From contig NZ_RPFW01000001.1 in the NCBI RefSeq assembly GCF_007827045.1, forward strand, positions 410,519 to 474,518: a stretch of DNA of 64,000 bases, read 5' to 3'. The number at the start of each line of letters is the position of its first letter. Within the stretch, counting starts at the first letter, position 1. This DNA is from Trebonia kvetii (GTDB taxonomy: Bacteria > Actinomycetota > Actinomycetes > Streptosporangiales > Streptosporangiaceae). Under the pieces are notes generated by a model. It saw only the letters and a list, made by a program, of their open reading frames with translations. It had not been told where the DNA came from and ran no database searches. The translations under genes and the position numbers were made by a program. This document shows, in pieces, positions 9,474 to 17,515 of the stretch.

Positions 9474-10571
9474 TCACTGGCTTGTGCAGGCATGGGACAA
9501 GGCGAGGGCGCCACCCCGGAGCAGTTCCGTGGTGGCGCCCTCGGGAGCGAATAACGCGGTCGCGGTGAGCGCGTTGCCGTCGGCGAGGCTGGCGAGCGGC
9601 GGCCGTTCGACGAGCTCGTTCAGCTGTTCGTCGAGCCGCAGCCCCTCATCCGTCGCGACGGCGTGCAGGTACGTGTCCGGCGGCCGCAGCTCCCACAGGC
9701 CCGGCATGGACGGGTCGAGGCCGGCGCCGAGTTCCACGCCATCGAGGCGCTGCCCGAGGTCCTCGCGCGCGGCGACGGTGCGCAGCACGACCGAGGACAT
9801 CTTCGTGAGGCTGGAAAGCGGCTGATGCCTGTTCTGCCTCGTGCCGAGGTCCACCTGGGCCATGCTTTCCAGGCCTACCTGGTCGAGCACGTCGATCAGC
9901 ATGCCGATCTCCACGCCGTAGCCGGTGAAGAACGGGACGCTGCTCAGCACCTCACGGCGCGCCGCGAACTCGCCTGCCAGCGGCTGCACGAACCCGGCGA
10001 GCTCCGGATAGAACAGGTTGAGCAGCGGCTTGGCCATCAGCTCGGTGACTCGCCCGCCGCCGTCGAGTATCTTTTCCTCCCCCTGCTTGAAAGGCCGCCG
10101 GTAGGCGGCCTTCACGAACTGGAGCCGGGGATCAGCCAGCAACGGGCCGAGCGTCCCGTAGACGAAGTGCTCCTCGAAGTCGATGGTGTCGGCATCCGCG
10201 AACATCACGATGTCCCCGCTGGCCACGGACAGGGCGCGCCACATCGCGTCGCCCTTGCCCTGCGCCGGCCCGTACCCCAGCATGAGCTCGTTCTCCGAGT
10301 AGACCTCGGCGCCATGGGCGCGGGCCACGTCGGCGGTGCCGTCCGGTGAGTCGGCGTCGATGACGATCACCTGGTCGGGCAGCCCGGTGCGGGCGCGGAG
10401 TTCTTCGACGATGGAGAGGATGGTGCCGATGGTGCCTGCGACGTTGCGGGCCGGGAAGATCAGGGTAGTAGTGGGCCGTTCCGCCCGAGTACCACTCGCC
10501 TCACCAAGACCGGCGAAGTCCCGGTGGTGATACGAGCGCTGCTCAAACCATTCCCAGACTGTCATGCTCAT
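9474..10571 (-). CDS. gpgS: Glucosyl-3-phosphoglycerate synthase-like GT81/GT2 glycosyltransferase
   Basis: A ~365-residue GT-A fold glycosyltransferase. In actinobacteria GpgS transfers glucose from an NDP-glucose to 3-phosphoglycerate, the first step to glucosylglycerate and methylglucose lipopolysaccharide. The visible features are TLIFPARNVAGTIGTIL, the DADSPDG turn, the metal-binding DAD in VMFADADTIDF, the acceptor region PLAGEFAARREVL, and GYGVEIGMLIDVLDQVG, the segment most typical of GpgS. The ATG at 10571 is preferred because AGGA lies nine bases upstream; an in-frame ATG at 10565 is possible. It is divergent from the secreted propeller-like gene. The exact acceptor is inferred from family resemblance. 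Confidence 0.85.
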   Translation of the reverse strand: MSMTVWEWFEQRSYHHRDFAGLGEASGTRAERPTTTLIFPARNVAGTIGTILSIVEELRARTGLPDQVIVIDADSPDGTADVARAHGAEVYSENELMLGYGPAQGKGDAMWRALSVASGDIVMFADADTIDFEEHFVYGTLGPLLADPRLQFVKAAYRRPFKQGEEKILDGGGRVTELMAKPLLNLFYPELAGFVQPLAGEFAARREVLSSVPFFTGYGVEIGMLIDVLDQVGLESMAQVDLGTRQNRHQPLSSLTKMSSVVLRTVAAREDLGQRLDGVELGAGLDPSMPGLWELRPPDTYLHAVATDEGLRLDEQLNELVERPPLASLADGNALTATALFAPEGATTELLRGGALALSHACTSQ

Positions 10572-10936
10572 ATAACGCCATCCTGATCCGTTTAGTTGCA
10601 CCGCGGTCGAAGTTGTCTGTCTTGCGGTCCCTTCCTGCCCGATTGGGCTACCCACGGCGGGGGCGAGTATGCGGTATGTGATCTTTCCCATCCGGCTATT
10701 TGGGTATATATCGGACACTCCGCTGGCCCATTTAACGGCTGCTCGTTGACGGACCTAACGTTAAGAACTGGTTTAGATGTAACGACTGTCAAATTGGTCA
10801 TGCTAATGGCACTTTTCGTTCATCTTCGTGACGCATGACGGACGCGCGCCGGGGATTCGATGTCCCGGGGCTTTCCCGCCCACCGGCACTCGGCGGGCAC
10901 TCGGCGGCTTCGGGCGTCCGCGTTCTAGGAGGATTC
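10572..10936. other. Divergent promoter region (365 bp), relatively AT-rich
   Basis: This gap separates the starts of gpgS (leftward) and the secreted protein (rightward), so it must carry both promoters. The stretch 10660-10830 is clearly richer in A+T than its surroundings. TTGACG at 10746-10751 is a possible rightward -35 element, but no well-spaced -10 can be assigned. I see no stable hairpin or gene here. Confidence 0.5.
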
Positions 10937-12451
10937 ATGCGTCAGAGAACCGGCATCGCCGCGTTCGTGACAGCCGCAGGCGTGGCGGGCGTGCCCGACA
11001 TCGTGGCCGGGCAGACCGTGCTGCCGCCGGGATCGGGCTCGGCCGGCGCGACCGCCATCGCCGGCGGCGACTACCCGTACGTGTTCAACAACGACACGGT
11101 CGACGCGAGCTTTGGCGTGACGTCCAGGCTCTACCTGAAGCAGATCACCCCCTGGGGCCAGCCGCAGGGCACCATCCCGGTGCCGAGCGGCGACCTGGTC
11201 ACCAGCTTCTCCTCGAAGTCCGAGGGCGCGCTCAACCTGTCGTCCGACGGCAAGTACCTGTCGTTCATCGACTACGTGGCCGCGCCGGACACGGTCGACG
11301 TCTCCAACGCGAATACCCCTGGTGTCATCGACACGACCAACCCGGTCAGCGCCGCCTACTACCGCGCCGTGGCGTCGCTGTCGGAGAACGGCAAGTGGAC
11401 CTTTACCGAGACCAACGCCTACAGCGGCAACAACGGCCGCGCCGCGGTCGAGGCCAAGGTCAACGGCAAGTACTACATCTACACCGCGGGCAACGCGGGC
11501 AACGGGTCCAACCCGCAGCCCACCGGCGTCGTGCTCGGCGCGGGCACGCAGATCATGACTCCGTCGGCCCTGCCCGAGGCGGACCAGACTCCAGGCCAGC
11601 CCACCCCGGTCGGCTCGTTCAACGTTACTCAGCTCGGCGACAAGGCCGACAAGGTCGGCAAGGACGACAACTTCCGCGGCCTGACGCTCTACAACGGCGT
11701 GCTCTACTACACCAAGGGCAGCGGCAGCAACGGCGTCAACACCATCTACTTCCTCGACACGACGGGGACCGCGTGCCCGGGAGGCAGCGGACTGCCGGTC
11801 GCCGGGGCGCCGCTGCCGACCTCGGACATCGCGTCCACGCTGACCGCGACGGGACTCGCGAGCAACATGTGCGTGCTCAAGGGCTTCCCGACCGTGCTCG
11901 CCAAGTCGGCGACCGACGCCTCTGACTATCCGTTCGGCATCTGGTTCGCCAACCCGACCACGCTGTACGTGGCCGACGAGGGCGCCGGCGACAACGCCTA
12001 CTCCTCCGCAAGCGGCAGCTACACCGCGGCGGCCGCCTCCACCACAGCCGGCCTGCAGAAATGGGTGTACAACGCGACCGCCGGCCAGTGGCAGCTCGCC
12101 TACACCCTGCAGAACGGGCTCGGCCTCGGCACCCCGTACACCGTCCCCGGTTACCCGACCGGGATCAACTCGGTGACGTCGCTGCCGTGGTCGCCGGCCA
12201 CCGACGGTCTGCGGAACATCACCGGCAGGGTCAACCGCGATGGCTCCGTGACCATCTACGGGGTCACCTCGACCGTGAGCGGCGGCGGCGACCAGGGCGC
12301 CGACCCGAACAAGCTGGTGGCGATCACCGACAACCTCGGTGCGACCAGCCTGCCGGCGTCCGAGCGGTTCTTCACCGTGGTACCCGCCCGCTACGACCAG
12401 GTGGTGCGCGGCGTGTCGTTCACGCCAGGCACCGACCATGACCATTTCTAG
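10937..12451 (+). CDS. Secreted beta-propeller-like protein of unknown function
   Basis: A 504-residue exported protein. Its N-terminus (MRQRTGIAAFVTAAGVAGVP, then DIVAGQTV) resembles a signal peptide. The mature part is rich in Tyr, Asn, Gly and Thr and shows repeated beta-strand blocks such as GGDYPYVFNN, DGKYLSFIDYV, NGKYYIYTAG and NPTTLYVADEGAGDN. These suggest a lactonase- or YncE-like propeller without recognisable catalytic residues. Two cysteines (in GTACPGG and NMCVLKG) could form a disulfide. The ATG at 10937 has an ideal AGGAGGA ribosome site four bases upstream. A strong hairpin follows the stop. I do not recognise a specific function. Confidence 0.75.
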   Translation: MRQRTGIAAFVTAAGVAGVPDIVAGQTVLPPGSGSAGATAIAGGDYPYVFNNDTVDASFGVTSRLYLKQITPWGQPQGTIPVPSGDLVTSFSSKSEGALNLSSDGKYLSFIDYVAAPDTVDVSNANTPGVIDTTNPVSAAYYRAVASLSENGKWTFTETNAYSGNNGRAAVEAKVNGKYYIYTAGNAGNGSNPQPTGVVLGAGTQIMTPSALPEADQTPGQPTPVGSFNVTQLGDKADKVGKDDNFRGLTLYNGVLYYTKGSGSNGVNTIYFLDTTGTACPGGSGLPVAGAPLPTSDIASTLTATGLASNMCVLKGFPTVLAKSATDASDYPFGIWFANPTTLYVADEGAGDNAYSSASGSYTAAAASTTAGLQKWVYNATAGQWQLAYTLQNGLGLGTPYTVPGYPTGINSVTSLPWSPATDGLRNITGRVNRDGSVTIYGVTSTVSGGGDQGADPNKLVAITDNLGATSLPASERFFTVVPARYDQVVRGVSFTPGTDHDHF

Positions 12452-12497
12452 CGGCTGACTGCTTCCGGCCGATTCCTAACGGTTTAGTGCGCTGCCC

Positions 12498-12533
12498 TGA
12501 CGGCCGGCTTCCCGCGAGGGGGGCCGGCCGTCA
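12498..12533. terminator. 11-bp hairpin between convergent genes
   Basis: TGACGGCCGGC at 12498-12508 pairs with 12523-12533. It sits between the stop of the secreted protein (12451) and the stop of the LuxR-type regulator (12558) and may serve both. Confidence 0.65.
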
Positions 12534-12557
12534 CGCGGTTTCGCGGGCGAACGACCG

Positions 12558-15098
12558 TCACCCGGGCTCGCGCGGCGGCGGAATCGGCGGACCCTCGCCG
12601 TAGTCACGCTGGCCCGCGGCGAGCGCGGCGATCTGCACCCGGCTGCTGTAGCCGAGCTTGCCGAGTATGTGCTCGATGTGCGCGTCGACCGTCCGCTTGG
12701 AGACAACGAGGCGGGACGCGATGTCCTTGTTGGCAAGACCCCCGGCCACCAGCGCGGCCACCTCGCGTTCGCGAGCCGTGAGCAGCGCCCAGCGAGCCGC
12801 CGACTCCGCCGCTCCGGCCTGGGCGGGCACCGCTGCCGCCGCCGACCCGGCTCCGCCCGCACCGCCCGGCCTCGCACCGGGAGCGCGGCCACTGCCGCGC
12901 ACCGTGCCCGGCTGCCGGGCGGCGGGCGCCCGTCCCCGCCCTGACCTGGCCTGCGGCGGCGCTTGCACCGCGTTCCAGGCCGCCGCCTGGGTCGTCAGCG
13001 CCATTCCCGCGGCGTGCTCGGCCGTGTACCTGGTGGCGCCGAGCGCGTCGGTCGCCTGGCGCGCGGCGACGTCTCGTTCGGCGTCGAGCAGCGCGAGGCC
13101 GAACCGTGGCGCGCGCACACCCTCCCGCACGGCGAGTCGTTGCCAGATCCGGTCCGCCGCCCCGAGCAGCCTCGCCGTCCGCCGGTGATCGCCTGCGCCC
13201 TCGGCGAGCCAGGCAAACGCCTCCAGGTGCTGCGCCACCGCCAGTTCGCCGCCGAACGGCACAAGCAGCTCGAGCCCCGACCGCAGCCGCTCAGCCGCGG
13301 TGTCCCGGTCACCGTCGAACCACGCGGCGACGCCGCCGAGCCACGCCGCCCAGCCGCGCGCCCAGCGCTCATCCGCGGGCAGGACCGCCGTCAGCTGGTC
13401 GCAACGGGCGGCGCAGTCGGCGTACGCGTCGTGCCGCAGCGCGTCCATGGCCGCGGCAAGGCCGTCGAGCAGCCGCGCGAACGGACCCGCCGCGGGCCCG
13501 TCGGACAGCGGCCCGGCGGTCGGAGCGTCACCCTGGATGAATGTCACCCAGGCAAGACGGCCGGCGAACTGGCGGTGCGGCGGCCGCGGGCCCGCCGAGA
13601 CGGCGGAGAGCCAGGAGCGCACCAGTCCGAACCGGTCCGTGCAGATCAGCCACGGCCAGCAGGCGACGGCGAGCTCCGCGGCCATCGCCCCGTCACCCTC
13701 GGCGAGCGCGCCGTCGAACGCGAGCCGCAGGTTGGCCTCGTCCCTGGCGAGCGCCGCGACAAGGCCAGGCTGGCCTGGCCCATTGAAGGACGCGGCGAAC
13801 GCGGCGGCCACATCCAGGTAGTGGCCGCGGTGCCGCGCGGCGCACACCCGCGCGTCGGTCGCGAACTCGGCGCCGTGCTCCCGTTCCACCCTCGGCAGCC
13901 AGTACCTGGCCGCGTCACCCTCGTCCTGCTCGCGCAGCACAACCGACTTGTCCACCAGGGCGACGAGCGTGTCGACGATCTCCGCGGCCGCCAGCATGCC
14001 CGACCCGCGGTCATCCCCCGGGGGGACGACCCCCCGTACCCCCCGGGGCGGGCCCGGCAGAAAGGCAAGCGTGCCCGACCCGCGGTCATCCCCCGGGGGG
14101 ACGACCCCCCGTACCCTCCGGGGCGGGTCCGGCAGAAAGGCAAGCGTGCCCGACCCGCGGTCATCCCCCGGGGGGACGACCCCCCGTACCCCCCGGGGCG
14201 GGCCCGGCAGAAAGGCAAGCGTGCCAGACCCGCAGACAGCCTCCGCCGCCTTCAGGTCGAAGCTTCCGGGGAAGACCGACAGCCGCGCCCAGAGCAGCCG
14301 CTCGGCGGGCGTGCACAGGTCATAGCTCCAGACGACGGACGCGTGCAGTGACTGGTGCCGTGCCACCCCCGCGGCCGGGCGGCCGACCCCGAGCTGCCGC
14401 AGGTGACCGGGTAGCCAGCCGAGCAGCTCGTCGAGGTCGGCGGTGCGCAGCCGGAGAGCGGCGAGCTCTATCGCCAGCGGCATGCCGTCGAGCAGGCGGC
14501 ACAGGTCCACGAGCCTGGGCAGCGTGCCGGGCGTGACCGCGAACCCAGGCACCGCCGCGCCCCGGTCGGCGAGCAAGCTGACCGCCTCGCTGGCGCCGTC
14601 GGCGACGCCGAGCGGCGGGATGCGGAAGACCACCTCGCCCGGCAGGTCAAGCGGCTGGCGGCCCGTCACGAGCAGCACCGGCTCGGCGGCGCCGTGCACG
14701 ATGGTGTCGGCGAGGTCGGCGCAGGCGTCGACCACATGCTCGCACGTGTCAAGAATGAGCAGCACCCGCCTGCCGCGCAGCCGGCCTGCGAGCCAGCCGG
14801 CCGACGGCTGCCCCCGTGAACCCGTCTGTCCCCGGCTCCCAACGGCGGCTGCCACCGCGCGCACCACCCCCGCCGCGTCCCGCGCGGCAGACAGGTCGGC
14901 GAGGAACACCCCGTCGGGAAACGTTCGCACGGCCTCGCCCGCCACCCTGATGGCGAGCCGTGTCTTGCCGATGCCGCCGGGACCCGTCAGCGTAACCAGC
15001 CTGGCCCTGGTCAGCACGTCCCTGATGGCGGCAGCCTCTTGCGACCGCCCGACGAACCGCGAGGTCGGTTCGGGCAGTCTCCCCCCATGCGTTATCAA
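12558..15098 (-). CDS. LuxR-family ATPase regulator (NB-ARC/TPR-like/HTH) with internal repeat insertion
   Basis: An ~846-residue large ATP-binding LuxR-type regulator. The N-terminus reads LPEPTSRFVGRSQEAAAIRD, then a P-loop TLTGPGGIGKTRLAIRVAG, a kinase-2-like strand VLLILDTCEHVVDACADLA and GMPLAIELAALRLR. The C-terminal ~65 residues form a LuxR HTH: LLTAREREVAALVAGGLANK followed by KRTVDAHIEHILGKLGYSSR. The start is a TTG at 15098, chosen because GGGGAGAGG lies nine bases upstream; no ATG or GTG is in frame nearby. Residues ~293-367 are three near-identical 25-residue units encoded by a 75-bp DNA repeat inserted between the ATPase and helical parts, which homologues would not be expected to have. 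Confidence 0.85.
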   Translation of the reverse strand: MITHGGRLPEPTSRFVGRSQEAAAIRDVLTRARLVTLTGPGGIGKTRLAIRVAGEAVRTFPDGVFLADLSAARDAAGVVRAVAAAVGSRGQTGSRGQPSAGWLAGRLRGRRVLLILDTCEHVVDACADLADTIVHGAAEPVLLVTGRQPLDLPGEVVFRIPPLGVADGASEAVSLLADRGAAVPGFAVTPGTLPRLVDLCRLLDGMPLAIELAALRLRTADLDELLGWLPGHLRQLGVGRPAAGVARHQSLHASVVWSYDLCTPAERLLWARLSVFPGSFDLKAAEAVCGSGTLAFLPGPPRGVRGVVPPGDDRGSGTLAFLPDPPRRVRGVVPPGDDRGSGTLAFLPGPPRGVRGVVPPGDDRGSGMLAAAEIVDTLVALVDKSVVLREQDEGDAARYWLPRVEREHGAEFATDARVCAARHRGHYLDVAAAFAASFNGPGQPGLVAALARDEANLRLAFDGALAEGDGAMAAELAVACWPWLICTDRFGLVRSWLSAVSAGPRPPHRQFAGRLAWVTFIQGDAPTAGPLSDGPAAGPFARLLDGLAAAMDALRHDAYADCAARCDQLTAVLPADERWARGWAAWLGGVAAWFDGDRDTAAERLRSGLELLVPFGGELAVAQHLEAFAWLAEGAGDHRRTARLLGAADRIWQRLAVREGVRAPRFGLALLDAERDVAARQATDALGATRYTAEHAAGMALTTQAAAWNAVQAPPQARSGRGRAPAARQPGTVRGSGRAPGARPGGAGGAGSAAAAVPAQAGAAESAARWALLTAREREVAALVAGGLANKDIASRLVVSKRTVDAHIEHILGKLGYSSRVQIAALAAGQRDYGEGPPIPPPREPG
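13998..14222 (-). repeat. Three tandem 75-bp in-frame repeats containing the G6-TCGT-C6 block
   Basis: Three copies with an exact 75-bp period (the same 20-mer begins at 14011, 14086 and 14161) lie inside the LuxR-type regulator. On the coding strand each copy holds GGGGGGTACGGGGGGTCGTC followed by CCCCCC, matching the block also found at 34356, 43928 and 47369. The period is a multiple of three, so each copy adds 25 residues (GSGTLAFLPGPPRGV, then RGVVPPGDDR). Copy 2 differs from copies 1 and 3 at a few bases. Confidence 0.9.
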
Positions 15099-15338
15099 GC
15101 TGTTGACCCTCTCCCCTGGGGAAACACTAATGCCTCCCCGGGTGCCGAGAGTGAGTAAACGCCGGCGTGTCGTAGCTAACCGGTGAGAACACCCTCGCGC
15201 CGGATGCAAAGCCGGGTTACACCCGCCGACGCCGCCGTGGAATACCTAGGCCAGCGACCTGTTGCAGTTGGGACGGCCCATAACGCGCGGCCGTGTCGTC
15301 CCTGCCCGCCATGCGAGATGGACTGCCTACTCATCATC

Positions 15339-16745
15339 ATGCGCTTCGCACCGTTCCGCTACGTCCGAACCGCCCGTACCGCACTGCAAACCGCAAGTCC
15401 TGCCACGTCCCACATCACGCGGCTGACGGCAACCGCGACCTTCGCGTACCTGCTCGCGCTGCTGATCCCCGCCGGGACCTCCCGCCCGGTGCTCGCGCCG
15501 CTGACCGCGCTGCTCGTGCTCCAGGCCAGCCTGTACCAGACGATCCGCAGCGGCATCCGCAAGGTGATAAGCGTCGCCGCGGGCGTCCTCGTCGCGGTCG
15601 GCGTCTCGGAGTTCATCGCCTTCAGCTGGTGGCAGCTCGCCATCGTCATCGCGGCGGCGCTGCTCATCGGCCGGATGCTGCGGCTCGGCGATGACCTGCT
15701 CGAAGTTCCGATCAGCGCGATGCTGATCTTCTCGTCGGCCGGCACCCACGTCGCCGCGACCGGCCGCATCGTCGACACCCTTGTCGGTACCGCCGCCGGG
15801 CTGGCCGGCGGCCTTGTCTTCGCCAAGCCGCACGTGCAGCCTGCCCGCGAGGCGGTCGGCACGCTGGCCGGCCGGCTCGCCGGCCTGCTGGAGCGGATGG
15901 CCAGCGAGCTATCGCCGGCCGGCGACGACCAAGCCAAAGACGGCCACGACACTGCTGGCAGCGACGCTGCTGGCCACGACACTGCGGGCGCCGCAGCCGC
16001 ACCCGACCCGGCGAAGGTCCGCGACTGGCTCACCCAGGCGCGGGCGCTGCGCGACGAGATCGAGCGGGTCGACGACACGCTGCGCAGCGCGGACGACAGC
16101 GTCCGGCTCAATCCCCGCACCCGCCTCGGCGGCGTCCCCGACGACCTGCTTGCCGCGGGGCCCGGGCTGCACGGCGGCCTGGAGGCCCTCGAGCACGCCA
16201 CCGTCACGGTGCGCGGGCTTGCGCGCTCGATCCTGGACAGCGCGGGGATCGACAGCGACACCTCGCCGGTCAGGGACGAGCAGACCCGCGCCAGGCTGGC
16301 GGACGTGCTGCGCAACCTCGCGTCGGCGGTCCGCACCTACGGGCGCCTCGCCCAGGTCTTCCCCTCGGACAGCGAGCAGCTCAAGTCCGAGCTCGAGGGG
16401 CAGCTCGAGGCCGCGCACCGGGAGCAGGACGAACTCGCCGCCGTGCTCGAACCGCGCACCCCGGCCGCGGGCGGCGCCAGCGAGTGGCCGCTGCGCGGCG
16501 AGATCCTCACCCACATCGACCGGCTCCGCACCGGGCTGAGCCCGGACATCGTCGCGCGGGCCGTGGCGCCGCCCGGCATCCGGCTGCACCGGGTGCGGGC
16601 GGCCGTTCGCAAGCCGCTCGGCCGTCCCGTCGCGGCCAAATGTGGCACGGCGAAGCGCGACATAGCCACGCGCGAAAAGAACAAGAGGGACAAGCAGCGA
16701 GGCGAGCATCCGCGAGACTGGCGGCGGCCCGCTGCCGACCGTTAG
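15339..16745 (+). CDS. FUSC-family (aromatic acid exporter-like) membrane protein
   Basis: A ~468-residue protein. About residues 20-160 hold four to six hydrophobic segments (for example TATATFAYLLALLIPAG, VISVAAGVLVAVGVSEFIAF and WWQLAIVIAAALLIGRML), followed by a long soluble part with predicted coiled coil (LRDEIERVDDTLRSADD, LKSELEGQLEAAHREQDELA). This layout is that of FUSC / aromatic acid exporter proteins, which are proposed to move aromatic acids or polyamines. A small D/A-rich repeat (DTAGSDAAGHDTAG) sits at the junction. The start is uncertain: ATG 15339 fits the family best, but ATG 15318 and an upstream extension to 15183 are open. It overlaps the convergent ParA gene by four bases. 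Confidence 0.72.
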   Translation: MRFAPFRYVRTARTALQTASPATSHITRLTATATFAYLLALLIPAGTSRPVLAPLTALLVLQASLYQTIRSGIRKVISVAAGVLVAVGVSEFIAFSWWQLAIVIAAALLIGRMLRLGDDLLEVPISAMLIFSSAGTHVAATGRIVDTLVGTAAGLAGGLVFAKPHVQPAREAVGTLAGRLAGLLERMASELSPAGDDQAKDGHDTAGSDAAGHDTAGAAAAPDPAKVRDWLTQARALRDEIERVDDTLRSADDSVRLNPRTRLGGVPDDLLAAGPGLHGGLEALEHATVTVRGLARSILDSAGIDSDTSPVRDEQTRARLADVLRNLASAVRTYGRLAQVFPSDSEQLKSELEGQLEAAHREQDELAAVLEPRTPAAGGASEWPLRGEILTHIDRLRTGLSPDIVARAVAPPGIRLHRVRAAVRKPLGRPVAAKCGTAKRDIATREKNKRDKQRGEHPRDWRRPAADR

Positions 16746-17515
16746 CTGGTCATCTCGCCGATCTCGGCCCACAGCGCGCGGTAGGCCTTCGCCGCGGCGC
16801 TGGCCGGCGCGAAGACGGTGACCGGCGCGCGCTCCACCGACATCGTCTCGATGACGGACAGGGCGGGGATCACGGTGCTCGCTACCTCGTCGCGTTCCGC
16901 GGACAGCTTCTCAGTGATCTCCCTGTGCAGCTTCTTGCGCCGGTCGACCATCGAGAAGAACGACAGGAGCTTCGGGCGACGGCCCTTGAACTCCCCGACG
17001 AAGTCCGACAGCTGCTCCAGGGTGCGCACCGACAACGTGGTCGGGATAAGCGGTACCACGATGACGTCGGCGGCGTGCAGCACGTTCTCCGAGACGAGCG
17101 ACACTGACGGCGGGCAGTCGAGGAACACCGCGTCGTACTCGGCGGCGAGCGGCGCGAGGAGTCTGGCGAGCTTGCGCGCCTGCTTGCCGCCCGGTGCGCC
17201 GCCGCCCGTCTTCGCGTCGCCGATGTCGAGCAGCAGGTCCATGTTCCGGTAGGTGAAGTCGGCGGGGATGAGGTCGAGGTTGTCGAAGTCGGTGCCCTTG
17301 ATCTCGTCGTCGAGCGGACGCTTGCCGCTGATCAGCGCCCTGCCGCCGCCCTTGACCTTCGGCTTGACACGGAACATGAAGCTCGCGGCGCCCTGCGGGT
17401 CCAGGTCCCACAGCACGGTGCGCAGGCCGCTCTCCGCCGCCAGGTAGGCCAGGTTGACCGCGGTCGTTGTCTTCCCGACCCCGCCCTTGATGTTGTATGT
17501 GGCGTAAATCCGCAT
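16742..17515 (-). CDS. ParA/MinD-like ATPase, paired with CHAD protein
   Basis: A 257-residue deviant Walker ATPase of the ParA type. It has the signature Walker A motif KGGVGKTT at residues 10-17, the A' strand VLWDLDPQG near 35 and Walker B DAVFLDCPPS near 130. ParA proteins dimerise on ATP and position DNA or large cargo over the nucleoid. There is no ParB gene beside it, so it is an orphan ParA. Its ATG directly follows the TAA stop of the CYTH/CHAD gene (TAAATG), which implies translational coupling. I infer that the cargo is whatever the CHAD protein binds, most likely polyphosphate granules. Confidence 0.9.
   Translation of the reverse strand: MRIYATYNIKGGVGKTTTAVNLAYLAAESGLRTVLWDLDPQGAASFMFRVKPKVKGGGRALISGKRPLDDEIKGTDFDNLDLIPADFTYRNMDLLLDIGDAKTGGGAPGGKQARKLARLLAPLAAEYDAVFLDCPPSVSLVSENVLHAADVIVVPLIPTTLSVRTLEQLSDFVGEFKGRRPKLLSFFSMVDRRKKLHREITEKLSAERDEVASTVIPALSVIETMSVERAPVTVFAPASAAAKAYRALWAEIGEMTS

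Noticed and set aside
13998..14222. CRISPR array
   Set aside because: The repeats are directly tandem (75-bp unit, no unique spacers), in frame inside a gene, and no cas genes are present.
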